A program made the position numbers and the translations under genes. From Armillaria gallica (Eukaryota > Basidiomycota > Agaricomycetes > Agaricales > Physalacriaceae): a stretch of DNA of 64,000 nt. The notes beneath the pieces were generated by a model. That model was not told the DNA's origin, made no database searches, and saw nothing but the letters and a program-made list of their open reading frames with translations. The stretch spans positions 3,720,001-3,784,000 of the forward strand of contig JBANDB010000005.1 of the NCBI GenBank assembly GCA_037576215.1. The letters are read 5' to 3'. Below are positions 1 through 12,599 of this stretch, piece after piece (the stretch's first letter is position 1; every line of letters starts with the position of its first letter).

Positions 1-7
1 CAGATCC

Positions 8-1443
8 ATGGTCCATAATCCATGTGATAATCGCTGCAAGAAGGCTGATGGTTGCTGTTCAAAAAACTTTCCAAAAGACTTCAATGAGCACACTGAGTTC
101 ACCACTGATGGATATCCCAATTTGGCACATCCTAACAATGGTCATGAGTATGTTAAAATGCATGGTCAAACCTATACTGTCTATACCAACCATGATATTG
201 TCCCATATAATCCTTATCTCAGTGCAAAATATAACTGTCACATCAATGTGGAGGTTTGTGTTTCTGTCAAGGCCATCAAATATATTTATAAATACATTTA
301 CAAGGGCTATGACAGGACTACATTAGAGGTTCAGGATCATGATGAGATCAAGAAGTTTCTGGATGCATGCTATATCTCTGCTATTAAATCATACTGGGGA
401 ATCTTTTCATTTTGGCTACATCAGAAGGAGCCAAATGTTGTCTGTCTTCAGGTCTATCTCCCTGATAAATAGCTTATCACATATGATGAGAATGACAGTC
501 CAGAAGAGGTGTTAGCAGCTGCAGAGAAAAAGACAACTACTCTGTTACAATGGTTTGAGCTCAATAAGAGAGATTCAAATGCATGCCGATATCTATATCA
601 GGAGACTCCTGCTCACTATACCTGGAACAAGAGAAAATGAAATCCATGCCAAAGATATAATACTATTGGTATTACTATTGGCTGAATGTATCAAGCTGCC
701 TCCTTATCTGGTGAACAATTCTATCTGCAGCTTCTTTTGACTGCTGTTGCCAGTGCTCAATCCTTCCAACACCTATGCACTATCAACAATGTGGAGTGTG
801 CTACTTTCAAGGAGGCATGCATTACTATGGGATTGCTGGAAAATGATAATGAATGGAGACAATGCTTACAGGAGGCAGCTATTATGCAGTCAGGAGCACA
901 GTTGTGATTACTATTTGTGACCCTTCTTCTCTTCTGCCAGCCAGCAAAGCTAGATAAGCTGTGGGAGGAGTTCAAGGAGAACATTTGTAATGATTTGGCA
1001 TATAAGTTCTGCCAACATGATGTTCCAAATCCAACAGATGCTTAGCTTTATGATTTTGGTCTCCATCTTATCAATAAGCTTCTTCAATCTCATGGTCATT
1101 GTCTCTCTGAGTGGACCAAGATGCCAGCCTCTATCATGGACTGGGCTGCTTATGAAGAGAATCCTCTTCTGGCTGCACAGCTGGCCTATGATATCCCATC
1201 TCTATAGTAATTAGTTGCTAACAATCTTCAAAAACATTCAATGAAGAGCAGAAGACTGCTTATAATAGTGTGTTTGACTGTGCTATGAATGAATGAGGGA
1301 AATTTGTATTTTTGCATAGTGCTGGAGGTGGTGGAAAGACTTTTGTATGCAATACTATTGCTGCTGCTGTTTGTGCCGAAGGAAAGATTGCATTTACCTG
1401 TGCCTCCTCTGGTATATCAGCAATTCTCTTAGTTGGAGGGCAT
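8..1443 (+). pseudogene. Helitron Rep/helicase, part before L1
   Basis: The first 154 codons are open and match the Rep region of copy 2, including the KYIYKYIYKG stretch that corresponds to the two-tyrosine motif. Downstream the reading frame is broken by stops: at about 906 copy 1 has TGA where copy 2 has CGA (Arg), and at about 1045 it has TAG where copy 2 has CAG. The helicase begins near 1315 with an intact Walker A motif, AGGGGKT, which copy 2 has lost. It breaks off at the L1 insertion inside the segment ending ILLVGG. It cannot make a functional protein. Confidence 0.85.
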
Positions 1444-3320
1444 TGTTGAGCTTCATGGTGTGCACCAGTGAAACTAAGAGCAGCCTAGCATGAATGACAC
1501 ACTACACCTACACTCAATCCCACTAACACACACACACTAATCTCTAATAAGTGCAGAGGGGAGCAAGGAATTTAATTCTACTTGTGCACCAACAGTATCT
1601 CAACAAATCTCAAGAGCTCTCTCTCAATGGCCTGACACAACATGAAGTAACCAGCAATATCTCAAGTTCTCTTTGTTTCTCCTCTGAAGCTTTTTACAAG
1701 AGAGCATGATGAACCATGCAACCCTCAAGGCAAAGACTTTTTATAATTTATACAAATGGACACACAGATCCACAAAAATGACACAGTCTGCACAGTGAGC
1801 TTACTAAGTATGAATCGTAGCTAGGTCCAACTGTGCACGACTTCGCCTTCTTCTTAGCTCATGAAACCTGAGTCCCAACTGGTCATGATAAAAGTCCATT
1901 CAATGAGCTTGCTAGTACAAAGTGCCACTAGGTCCAACTGTGCACACCTTCACCTTGCTCTAGTCTGCTAAACCTGAATCCTGACTCATCACAAATGAGG
2001 CCCTCGGCACTCTCAAACAAAACACAATAAACCCTCAAACAAACAGGTCTTGCACACAGCAAGCTCACTAAGTAACAAGGCACCACTAGAGTTCTTTCAG
2101 CCAGCACGCACCTACTACACCTTGTGCAGCTATCACAGAGCAGCCCAATCTGGCCAATTCCCACATGAAACCCTCAATTCTCTCTTACACTGCACCAGAA
2201 ATAGAACAGAGCTTCTCTCAGATGTAACCAAGTATACTCTCAAGGCTGGTGCAGCTTCACTGCCTCTGAATCTCTTATTTATCTCAAGTAAACTGAAGTT
2301 TATTATCCAAAATGTTTCTCTGATTCTATTTCTCTGCGAGCTTGCTATGATGCACAAGCTTGGAAGCCAACTAATGACTCTCTCACCAAAATACAGTCTC
2401 TCAGCACTTGTCTGTCACAATTTCCAAGGCTAGCAACTAGTAGGCTCACAAGGCAGGAGACCCACAGATTCTGAGCTAATCCTTTTCAATGCAACTCAAG
2501 CCATTCGCACTGTGCCTTAGCAGAGAAGAGGGCAAATAGTAACTTAAATTGTACACTGGCTAGCTGAACTACTTATATACTATGAGTGAAAGGTGATTAC
2601 AAACAGTCCATGAGTAAGGTAAATAGTCTAGATCTTTCGATGCATTTCTATGGTTTTCGATGTCAGTCCTCCGCAGCTGCAGTATTCCTTGGCAGGTGAG
2701 TCAGACTGTCTCTGATTGGTCTCTTCAAGGTGTACCGATGACTGTGTATGTCAAAAGTCACCTCCATGGGCTTAGGACCTTAGCAACTAATGATTAAGCC
2801 CATGGCATCTCTCTTCCAGAGCTATTTTCTGGTGGACAGCTCCTTTCTTAGGCATATTAGCCCTCGGGTCTTTCAGATTCCTAGCAATCTTGCTAATCTC
2901 TCAGCTGAAACCCTTGTCTTAGGCCTGCCTCATGATATCTCTCCATTTCCTGCCTTGTATGAGGTTATCTCCAGATTTTCAGGCACTATGCTTCTTTCAT
3001 TAAGCGAGCACATGGCTATCCTCATCATTATGTCGTGATCCAACTCTAAGTTCATCCTACTGATGCGTGCACAGGTCAATCTTATTGAAAGGAGTGAGCT
3101 TGCTAATTGGCCTTTTTGTCAAGCCTGCCATTCAGGTACAGTGCTGTGACCAAGTCCTTGGTTAACTCTGTTGTTTCCATTGACATACTGTGACATTGCT
3201 TCAGTAACCTTGCTTAGAATAGGTATCTGCTTAGCAAGCTCGCTAAGTATAGCCTGTAAGCTAATGCTTAAACATGCCCAATCACAAATTTACATAAGTA
3301 GCCACACCATGGGCATGACA
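1444..3320 (+). repeat. Solo LTR L1 with 4-bp target duplication GCAT
   Basis: An 1877-bp block interrupts the helicase frame that is continuous in Helitron copy 2 (apart from L5). It starts TGTTGAGCTTCATGGTGTG and ends CACACCATGGGCATGACA, so the ends are TG..CA with an imperfect inverted repeat sharing CATGGTGTG. GCAT flanks it directly on both sides (1440-1443 and 3321-3324), matching the uninterrupted target. It has no gag or pol. Inside, a segment starting CTAGGTCCAACTGTGCAC recurs about 107 bp apart (1821 and 1928), and an AGCAAGCTC..CTAAGTA word appears at least three times. The strand is arbitrary. Confidence 0.82.
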
Positions 3321-3324
3321 GCAT

Positions 3325-4546
3325 ACCAGCCACAGCACCTTCAAAATTCCAATTCCCTCATGTGATGATACAACATGCAGCATTTGCAGAGGAACTCACT
3401 TAGCTGAACTTCTCTCATCATTTGGGATGAGGTTCCTATGCAGAACTGACATGATATTGAGACTGTTGATTGTACTCTTCGTGATGTCTGCAATAAGGAT
3501 GTTCCTTTTGGTGGAAAAACTGTACTTTTTGGTGGTATGTGTGTTTATTCTGAGTTACTATAGATTGTCCTTTCTGATTATTTATTTTAAGAGACTTTTG
3601 TCAGACATTACCAGTTGTTTCATGAGGATCATGGGAGCAGATTGTTGCAGCTTCATTTTGCCATTCACCTTTATGGCCTCACATTGAAGTCATTCATTTA
3701 AAGAAAAACATGTGCCTGGATCAGACTCCTGAAAATGTAGAGTTTGCCCATTGGCTACTTACTGTTGGTGCAGGTGAAGGACTTATTGATGATCATACTA
3801 TCACTCTTCCTGCTTCTATACATCTGGCCAACAATTCACTCTCTGAACTCATTAAATATATCTATCCAAACATTCAAGCTGGCCACTTCCAAGACCACTT
3901 CTTTTTAGAACGAACAATTCTCTCTGGATGCAATGATGATATTGATGAAATCAATCAACAGGTTCTGGATATGTTTCCAGGACAAGAGACAGTTTATTGG
4001 AGTACAGACAAGACAATAGAGGAAGAGTTGGATGATGCTGCTACTCTTTATCCAGTGGAGTTTCTGCAAAATTTCAATGCCTCTGGATTGCCACATGCAA
4101 AGCTGGCTCTCAAAGTTGGATGTCCTCTTATGCTTCTCCACAATCTGGATCCAGCAAATGGCCTATGCAATGGGACATGGATGATTCTCACACATTTCTA
4201 TCCTCATGTATTAGAATGTTGTCTTCTCAGTGGTAACAATGCAGGCAAGGCTGTTTTCATCCCACACATCACAATCAATGCAGATACAGCTGAACTTCCT
4301 ATTGCATTTTCACATTGCCAATTTCCAGTCAGGTTGGCTTTTGTAATGACAATCAACAAGTCTCAAAGACAGTCAGTTACTTATGTTGGATTAGATTTAT
4401 GTACTCCTGTTTTTTCTCATGGACAACTCTATGTAGCACTTAGCCATTGCACTTCTGGACAATGGATTCGAGTTCTCTTTCCAGATACAGAAAAAGGTAC
4501 AAATACTTTGAATATTGTATACCCTGAGGCTCTATTATCTTCATAA
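3325..4546 (+). pseudogene. Helitron helicase C-terminal part
   Basis: This continues the helicase after L1. It includes WDEVPMQN (Walker B region), then a candidate intron near 3537-3595 (GTATGT..AG) that restores the frame into GDFCQTLPVV, as in copy 2. From 3710 a 278-codon open frame covers the SF1/Pif1-type C-terminal motifs, including NKSQ and YVGLDL..QLYVALSHCTS, and ends at TAA 4544-4546. The conserved arginine of the usual ALSRCTS motif reads His here, a CG to CA change. Confidence 0.85.
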
Positions 4547-4703
4547 TACATATTTGTTTCTGAACTAATAACTGACACTCTCAAGTAATAAGCTGGGTTT
4601 GAGACAGGCCCCAACAAGCTAAAGTCTCGTGACATAGTCAGGTTGCCAGGACCTGAGGTATGAGGGTCCAGCAATCGTGATGAAGACATGGGGCATAGGC
4701 TTG

Positions 4704-5485
4704 TTATCTATCTGTCTCTCTTTGCTATATTTAGGTAATCATTTCCTAGGATCAAAAATCACCTTGAGCCATTAGCCATCACAGCAAACATCACACAGGC
4801 TGCATTTTGTCATCTTGACCAAGTTCTTCTGACATTTGGTGGACTATATATGCATTATCACACTGCATTGCAGGTCCCAGAGGATCAGGATGTAAAGTGG
4901 GCCATCCTTGAGAGTTTGGATCATTGCTGGGCAAACTCTAACCAAGAGGTGTTCATTGCAGCTGTCATTCTCAACCTGTTTTTTAAGAAAAAGCTGTTTC
5001 ATATGTCCCTCCCCTTTATGAACCTGGCTGGAATATTCTCTCTTCTAAGCTGCCTTTACAAACACTTCTTGCAGAAAGATGCACCACTGGAGTTGCTCCA
5101 TGATGTGAAGGATTACCTTGGTGGGAAGGGATTATTTTCATCTCTTAGTCAGATGGCTGAAACAATTGCCACTACAGCAACCAAGGTAAATTGACTATAA
5201 TTATGCTCCAGATGCAATTCTAATTTTATTTGACAGCTAAATGAAAGCCTCAACCCTCTGGAAGTTTATGATGGGCACACCTTGATCAGTGTCAATGATG
5301 TGATGGCATCAACTCCACCTCTCATTCATCTTGCATGTCATATCCTTTCCATCACCACCAACTCAGTGTCTTGTGAGTGGCTATTTAGTACACTTGGTAA
5401 CACCCTCACCAAACTTTGCAATCACCTCAGCACCCAAACACTTGTCTCCTTAGCAGAGTTGAAGATGTACATAAAAGATCCCTGA
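4704..5485 (+). pseudogene. hAT transposase C-terminal remnant (hAT-1)
   Basis: Directly after the Helitron 3' end, an open frame from 4749 reads LEPLAITANITQAAFCHLDQ and on to QEVFIAAVILN, typical of the RNase H-fold region of fungal hAT transposases. A 51-bp intron (5186-5236, GTAAAT..GACAG) joins it to an exon ending at TGA 5483-5485. That exon holds the hAT dimerisation signature ILSITTNSVSCEWLFS, where the family usually has SCERLFS (Arg lost here). The N-terminal half is absent, so Helitron copy 1 either inserted into or lies against this gene. It is not the same hAT family as the minus-strand gene at 18.8-29.8 kb. Confidence 0.8.
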
Positions 5486-5709
5486 TTCTTTCTGATAGTA
5501 GAGAGGAAGAAAGAGGGTGTTTGTCAAAGAGATAACAACTGATCAACCACCATAGGGTGTTGGCAGGAGCTAGTTAATGCTGTTTGCTTGCATGCGCTTG
5601 ATCTTCTGGACCTAACTTATTTTTCTGACAGTTCCCGTTAGGTCTTAGACATGTTTAAGCCATCTGTTTTGGCTGGTGATGACTCCTTAGCTATAAAAGA
5701 AAAGCCATC
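5486..5709. other. Short gap, no gene seen
   Basis: I see no coding signal here. It contains flanking sequence between the hAT-1 remnant and the inverted-repeat element that follows. Confidence 0.5.
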
Positions 5710-7118
5710 ATCAGCAATTTCACATCCTTATAGGACACATAGGAGGTATAGAATGTATAGATCATTTCACCAGATTCCAATTCTATACAAGGCCTATACC
5801 ACTATACCACCTATACCCTATGCACCTACACCTGCATTACACTACAGAAAATGAATGTAAATAGGATACATGTTCATATATGAATTTACTAATCTTGTAC
5901 ATGGATGGATTCGAAGCAAACTAAGGGAAGGATAAAGGAAAATGAATTGGGGGATGTTGACATGTTCTCAAAATCCTTCCTGCATCCCCTTATGAAGCCA
6001 GAGAAAATAGATACAATGTGGTAAGAAGTATCTCAACATAACTGAGCAGCACTGGAATGATTCCCAGGCCATAATTGCTATGATTCATGAAACAATTTCG
6101 TGTCAATTGACATCAAGGTGCAAAGTCAGCAGTTTCTGCCCAGAGACTATATTTAGCAGTGGAATGTGCACAGTGTGTCATCCATCACATGAATGTTGAA
6201 CTTCAGACTTTTGTTGCAGCAATTCTTTCTTCGCTACAACCACATTGATGAGTTGTTGACTCCGTTAGGTGGTCCCGTTTTCTCTGATTTTCTTCTCAAT
6301 TCTCACACACATTTTTGCCTGCAGTGCCATACACCTTGTTCTCAATGTCAATACGGTGTTTTAGAGACCACGGTTAACTAGAAGGATCAAAGATGTAAGC
6401 CATTCAATTGTGGTTTTTCAACCTTTCGGTAACTCTTCAAATGCTATAGGTGGAAATCTAGGTGAAAAGTGTGTCTCTTAAGCTTTGATAATGCATTCTC
6501 ATTCTCAATCTTGCAAGAATTTCTGTTTAAACAGCTGTTGGGACAATGTCATCTCCTCTCTATTTGTTCACACATGGTACATGGCAGCATCTGATTCCCT
6601 TATTTCTGCTACATACTACCTTTGCAGAATGCATGCCATCAATAAATCCGGATCAAGCTTGTTTTCCTGTGATGGGCCCACATTTGAACTGTGACATTCT
6701 AGAAAGCACATGATATGTCCGGTAAGCTCTTCTATTTAAACAATCCAACTTGAGACTAATGTAAAATGTCTAGTAGTACACTGGATTGCTGAAAACAAGG
6801 CTCATGGAAGCAACGAGATATGTTTATCTTACTGTACATCTTACGGCTCCATTAGTTTAAATTGTTGATGACTGTACCAATACAATCATGCCTTTATGTC
6901 TATTCATTATTAGTCAAGCACAATCTATTTTTGAAGCCATAAATAAATTGGACCACCCGCATAATCCTATGTATAGCAGGTATAGATGGGGTATAGCTCT
7001 ATGAAATGTGGTATAGAAACCATGCATGTGCCTTATAGCCCTATGCTGTGTTATAGGGCATAGGGGGGCATAGGATTCATAGCTCTATGGTCCCTATATG
7101 AGTTGTGAGATTGCTGAT
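5710..7118. mobile_element. Non-autonomous TIR element, 1.4 kb
   Basis: The left end ATCAGCAATTTCACA followed by CTTATAGGACACATAG is repeated in inverted form at the right end (about 7085-7118), giving an imperfect terminal inverted repeat of about 34 bp. Just inside both ends, words of the type CTATACC/GGTATAG are clustered (about 5730-5830 and 6960-7095), as in subterminal repeats that bind transposase. There is no coding frame inside. No clean target duplication was found, so the exact ends may be off by a few bases. The superfamily is undetermined. Confidence 0.65.
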
Positions 7119-7490
7119 GGTTGACAATGGTCAACCCCACAAAGGTGAATCCCAGCATTCTGTTTGTTTATATGTGCTAAGAAATCTCATGACCAGCACA
7201 GCTTTGTATATCAGTGGGTGCCTGACATCTAGTAGTTACTTTTTATGAGTCTGAGTTTATGAGGATTCATTCTTTTACGGCGAATTTTTTGACCTGGACC
7301 CTTAATTTTAAGAGTGACATCTGATTTCAACAGTGACAAATACTAACCCTTTTATGGTAATCTCATGCATCTCACCTTGCAGTCCATTCGTCCATTCCTT
7401 TTGCTTCCCTGATATCCCCTGCAAGCCCTGATTTCATTATCCAATGTTCACCCCAGTGAAACTTCATGGCAATTCATCCCACTGAACTTA
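7119..7490. other. Gap, nothing recognised
   Basis: No convincing ORF, repeat or RNA gene was seen in this AT-moderate stretch between two inverted-repeat elements. Confidence 0.4.
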
Positions 7491-8679
7491 GCCGAAGTGG
7501 GCCACTGCGAGCATGGCAGGTACGATTTGGAAATTGGTCCGAAAAGCAGCCACCCTCTCATGAGCTGCTCACTTGGACCAAATGAAGATACACTATCTCA
7601 AGTTTAATTCCATTATTTAATCTCCTTGAATGAACATAACTACACCCACAGAATCAGTACTGGCAGAGCAACATCCCCTAAAGAATATGGATGACCATGA
7701 CAAGTCACCCCTTTGCTGAGGAACATATTAACAAAATTGCTAACATCAAACAAAAGCACCAATATCATTTCATGGAGTTAGTAGTATATCTCCTAGAGCA
7801 TGGTGTTAGAAGGAGGTGGGAAGCACTTGATCAACTAAAAACTCCTCCCTGAACCCCATTCCCAATACGACAATACGACATCTTTCAGCTTCCAGCAGAG
7901 GGAACGAGTTTTAGTCATGGTGCATGCACTAGATGTTGTATCTGTACATTGAATGGAGGCGACAACAAGCCATGTGTACAATGTACATGCTGTTCACTGA
8001 TCTCAGCATTGCATTCACTTGTAACCAGAAAGCTAACAGCGCACTGTAGGAGTACCAGAATTGGGGAGAGGTACATGAGGCCTTCTTTCACTGGGATAGC
8101 ACTCACAGCCACAGCCTTCATGGACGTCCGACGTGTCAAAGAGGTTGTTTGTGTTGGGTGAATGGTGATTATGGGATGGGAGTATTATGAGAAATAAACA
8201 CACGCTAATGACCTTTGCACATGCATCCTGTCATTGTCAAGACTTATAAAAGCAGTCATATGACTCTGAGCTACCATCAGCTACATCCTGTCTAATGTTG
8301 ATGACCCTTTGTCCAAAGCTCATTGCTGCTCTATATCGCGGTGCATCTTGTAAAGCAAGACAGTTTAATTACAGATCAAATTGTGACAATGATATACAAA
8401 GCATACCATACAATGAAGTAAAAAAGCAGGTTCATTTTATTTACCATTAGTGCATGTGGTGGGACTATCACTGCCTGCTGTGGTTAGTGGGCCCCATATG
8501 TATTCTCGCGGTGAACATGACCCTATGTTGCTGGTGGAGTTGAGCTTGCAGATCCTCCACTTTCAGGAGAATTTACATGAGGTCAAGTGAAACTACGAAG
8601 AATTGTCAATGTCAGACCTGATTAAAAAACAGACATGAAACATACCCAGGCATCAACATTCCCTGCCACCATTAATATT

Positions 8680-9272
8680 CAGGATTCTTGAGTGCCAGGA
8701 TTGAGGAGAGCATATCGAACATCTGCACCACCAGAACTCCCAACAACCTCGTTTCCATTGACATTCCCATTCTCATATTTGAAACCGCTTGCACCCATCT
8801 TCACATTACGCATTGTGTCTTCCAGCTCATTGCTGGGAGGGGCAAAGAGGTCGAAGGCAAAAACGGACCTCACCATTGGATTCCCCAATGTCAAAAACAG
8901 GGGTGGTGAGGTCCAGATGGTGGTGGCTAGTCCATAGGGGTAGTTATAGGGTAGTGAGTGGCCATAGGGAAGCATGGGAAGGGGTAGCAATAGCCAACAA
9001 CGGGGGGCATTGGAGGTACAGGCACACAGCAAAATCATGTTCCCCCACCTAAATAATGGTGATGCACGATTCTAGGATGGCTGGGGTGCGTGGGTGGAGC
9101 GGGGAAGGCCGATGTTGAATTTCAGGGGGTGGATGGCGGTGGGCAACCAAATCGTCATACGGTGATGATTCTTGCAGCATTCGTGATGCCTGAGAGTCCT
9201 CCTTCGATGCCCAGAAGGGTGTGTCCATCATTGTTGTCATTCGCTATCAGTGTCCCGATCTTGGTCCCACCA
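8680..9272 (-). pseudogene. Unknown protein family, copy A (homologous to 45.1-45.5 kb)
   Basis: Read on the minus strand, the frame gives TKIGTLIANDNNDGHTLLGI then EGG..NAARI. The plus strand at 45.06-45.17 kb gives TIKIGMPTLNDSDDKHILLS then IEG..NALGI. Similarity continues through PAPPTHPSHPR..YLGGGT and DIGESNG/DVGESNG, over roughly 450 bp in inverted orientation. Shared coding-frame similarity argues that this was once a protein gene, but it is stop-ridden here (several TGA) and its 5' side is cut by L2. I do not recognise the family. Confidence 0.5.
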
Positions 9273-9482
9273 TCCTGCTTGTGCTCTCCAGCCCTTCTAC
9301 CTAGTCCATGTCTGTTTTCATTCAGTATCAGCCCTCCCCAGGATCGTGCTATATCCCTGCCTTATAGTAGAAATCCTCTGCAACTGTTGTTGTCATCCTG
9401 TTCAGCGTTGGCATCCTGGTCATCAGTTGTTCATTTCGTGGAGCCTCCCGTGTGCAGATGGTGGTTGATGTCAGACCCCTGG

Positions 9483-11125
9483 TGATGTGCTCGGTAACGG
9501 GCAGTGCGCAAATGCAACAAGTGTCTAGATCGTCAATCTAGATACTAAATCACACACAATCACCAATGTTTAAGTTTGAGGGTGAGTACGGTAGAAGCAC
9601 TTGTGGTGTACTTAGATATCGATAATCAATTGGGTTTGTTTCAAAACAACTTCGATTCAAATCTAGAAGTGTTTACACGAGATACACTAATCGTGATAGC
9701 GAGGTATATGGATGTGGGGGTTTGTAAGGTATAATTTGAGTGGCTTAGACTCAAAACGACTTCGTCTAGGAGAGCTGGTAAGGCTTTAACTAGACAAGCT
9801 TTAACAATTGAACAATCAAAGACCTAGAGGTCTACAAAGAGCGTAATTGCTCTGGAGTACATGAACTCAATTACAACACAAGCACACGCACTTGCAACAA
9901 AGAACCGAAGTTCTACAAAGAGTACACAGACTCTACAAAGAACACACAGGTCCTGGCTTCAAGTATGAGACTTGCAAATAGTACACAGACTCTAGAGTAC
10001 ACTGACTCGTTAACTGTTCGAACTTAAAGCGTTCTAGGGCTTATTTCACTTCAACTAGGCAACGTCTTCAGTCTGTGGTCGACTTAGCATGTCCAGATCA
10101 CTTTAGTCAGTGAGGGAGCACGAGGCCTTTGGATGCGGAGCAGTTCAATTAACTAGCAAGGCGCAAACACGGGGATGACTCTTCTTCCTACTTAGTTCTT
10201 CTAGATTACTTATAGCCGCCCTTTTGGGGTAAACTTGGTAAACTTAATTCACTTCAGTCGAGGATATGCAATTAAAACCAGTGATTGATTAGGTAGCTAT
10301 AAGGCTACTAGCACAAACGTGAGGGAATGCTTTCCTGCCGTTATGCGTCTAGTCGCTGCTAATTTATACAATTTCTAGTCTAGGTATAGGAGCTTGTATC
10401 TAAAAGTAATTATGGTACGAGCTTTGGGTATCAATACAAACGACGAGTAATTAATTTACAAGGATTGTGCCATTCTGAGATTTCTATTCAGTTAGGCAGA
10501 ATGACTAGCAGTTATTCTATTGCCGAGGAGTGCCCTAATGGTCTGTAGGAACTCCTTGCTTCTCCATGCCTTGCCACGTGGATTCCTATTCAATACTACG
10601 AATTGCACAGTATTTCGAGGATGTAACCACCGATTGTGATTGATCGTCGGACCGAGATTGTATTTGCTTTGATCACTGCGTGATATTTAGCTATCTCAGC
10701 GCCAAGCGTCGGTTATTCAGTTATCCCAAGTTTATTCGTGTTCTAGACTAAGTTCATTTCACATTGTGAACTGTTGTGGACTTAGCGATTCTCTTCTAGG
10801 TTCATTCAGGTCATTGAGATGACGAGTAATCTAGTACTTCTGTGTTCTGCTTTAGGTTTGTAACCCATCTCGATGTGTCCCTTGGTTCCGACTGTAACTA
10901 GTCTTTGTTTTGGGCAGGGAATAGCATTCAGTGTTGAAGGCTTGTAGAATTGACTCGTCTAGATGTCGCTTCTAAGTCCGTTCTGATACTGTATTGCTCA
11001 CTATCTTATGTAGTATACTAGCTATCAGTGTAAAGCCTTCACTATAGCTCTCTGTACTGCTTGTAGACTGCATTATTTGATAGAAAATTGCAAAATCTAC
11101 GGGTAGCCTGATACCAAGCGTATCA
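9483..11125 (+). repeat. Solo LTR L2, CpG-rich (young)
   Basis: This 1643-bp block starts TGATGTGCTCGGTAACGGGC and ends GATACCAAGCGTATCA, giving TG..CA ends with an imperfect inverted repeat. Flanks are CTGG (9479-9482) and CCGG (11126-11129), compatible with a CCGG duplication that has lost one CpG. It has no coding capacity. An internal motif CTACAAAGAG..ACAC..GACTC is repeated several times around 9830-10010. It is the CpG-retaining sister of L3 (16939-18577). The strand is arbitrary but is the same orientation as L3. Confidence 0.78.
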
Positions 11126-11129
11126 CCGG

Positions 11130-11560
11130 ATGTATTCTAAAATGTTGTAGTGTATGGAGTTTGTGTGCAGCAGCAATTGGCATGGATGTTGATGTGGGGG
11201 GTGCTCGGTCAGTTGGGATGGGGATGGTGCCATATTTGTGGCCATGGCAGCAGTCAGCAGGGGTCATCATCAGCATTGGACTTGCTGGCATCGTCATCAT
11301 TGCCATGTATGCATGGATCGTAGCACTGCCCCAAGTGATGGCTTATGCGGGGGATGGGGGGAGGATAAAAGTAATCTGGGGCTCTTGGGGCCACCACATT
11401 TGTGCCAGATGCATAAAATGGACCTAAAAAGAAGAGTAAGTAACGGAATAATAAAATACACACCTTTTCATGTCCTGTGAAACAGGCATGGGGGAGTGGA
11501 CTATGCACTATTAAAGGTGGTAAAAGACAAGAATGGAATGGCATAGCCACTCAATTGGTT
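11130..11560 (-). other. Possible coding remnant upstream of copy A, weak
   Basis: On the minus strand a 98-codon frame (11254-11550) contains a proline-rich stretch (VVAPRAPDYFYPPPIP). It sits on the same strand as the copy A remnant on the other side of L2, so it may be its 5' part. An overlapping plus-strand ORF also exists, and I cannot decide which is real, if either. Confidence 0.25.
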
Positions 11561-12041
11561 CTTGGTGCATCGGACTGTGGCAAGCGATGCATGCATCCTC
11601 CACTCTATTCTCCCACTCTGAAGCCTGAAGATTTAGTGACATATACATATACTCTTTTATACATTCTACATACCATAAGCTTGAACAAAATGATTGTCTT
11701 CTAGTTTATTTAGCACAATTATAATGATATTCCGAGTTTGAAAGACAATTGTTACCATAAAAGGAGTGTTGTTTGTCACTGTTGAATTCTAAGGTAAAAC
11801 TTAAAATGCAGGATCCTGGGTCAAAATGCAGCGTAAAAGAACAAATCCTCATAAACTCGGACTTGTAACCTCCAATGGAAATTGCAGTCACTGCAATGTC
11901 AGTACAGAAACGCTATCCCCACCTGATCGCCCAACGAAAATCAACCTGATCTCATCCTTGGCATCCAAGTCAACTTGTGCCTACCATGCTCTGCAATTCA
12001 CCCAGCTGATCCTCCAATGGAAATCGATTCCAATCGTTGCT
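11561..12041. other. Gap, nothing recognised
   Basis: AT-moderate sequence with a few short ORFs and no recognisable motif. No repeat was noticed here. Confidence 0.4.
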
Positions 12042-12427
12042 AGCCATAGTACTGTACCATTTGAATCACTTCAAATGGCTTGTGACATGTGACATATTTG
12101 TACCTTACTGAATGATTGAATACAGGGCTAGTGACAGTGACATTCATATAAAATCCGAATAATATTGCTATTAAAGTACCATTTACTTAAATATTCTAGT
12201 CATGAAACAACTAGCAAGAAGCAAGAAATGAGGTAAAACTGGCATATTGGAGAAATTTTTCCATTTTCAGCCATTTTTCATCGAATTTGGCACCTTTTTG
12301 AGTTTGTGACATCAAACCCTGCTGAATGAGACCCTTGAGATGCATGACACATGGCCATTTTATGAATACAAATGCACCCTTTGTGACATGTGACATTCAA
12401 AGTGATTCAAATGGTACAATAATGGCT
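12042..12427. mobile_element. MITE-like 386-bp inverted-repeat element
   Basis: The left end AGCCATAGTACTGTACCATT, continuing TGAATCACTT, is found inverted at the right end (AAGTGATTCAAATGGTACAA, then TAATGGCT), an imperfect terminal repeat of about 32 bp. Both arms are followed inward by TGTGACATGTGACAT or its equivalent. There is no ORF inside. No target duplication is evident. It lies within the candidate 6.8-kb element. Confidence 0.6.
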
Positions 12428-12599
12428 CCAGCAAGATCAAAAACCAGAATGGGATCCAGACCTTTTATCTTTCCTGATGCACAGTTCACTCAATGCATAG
12501 GGGAGTTTTGGTCTCCTGCCTGATAAGCAGTCATTTTAGTACTGTGGGGTTCACTGCTCATTCTTCATCCTAGGCTTGGTTTTGCTAAAGACTGACTGA

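Larger units (their letters stand above)
1..4703 (+). mobile_element. Helitron copy 1, 5'-truncated by window, decayed
   Basis: This is a rolling-circle transposon whose coding part matches the minus-strand copy at 22857-29425. The window edge removes its 5' end. It encoded a Rep/helicase protein, now carrying many stops, and is interrupted by solo LTR L1 (1444-3320). The 3' end is set by comparison: copies 1 and 2 align through the shared string GGGGCATAGGCTTG and then diverge into unrelated sequence, which puts the terminus at about 4703. That end is not the canonical CTRR, so the terminus rests on the alignment. The base that follows is T, as expected for Helitron insertion between A and T. 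CpG is strongly depleted relative to copy 2. Confidence 0.88.

Noticed and set aside
9090..9485. 131-codon plus-strand ORF
   Set aside because: It is antisense to copy A of the unknown family; homology with the 45-kb copy supports the minus-strand frame.
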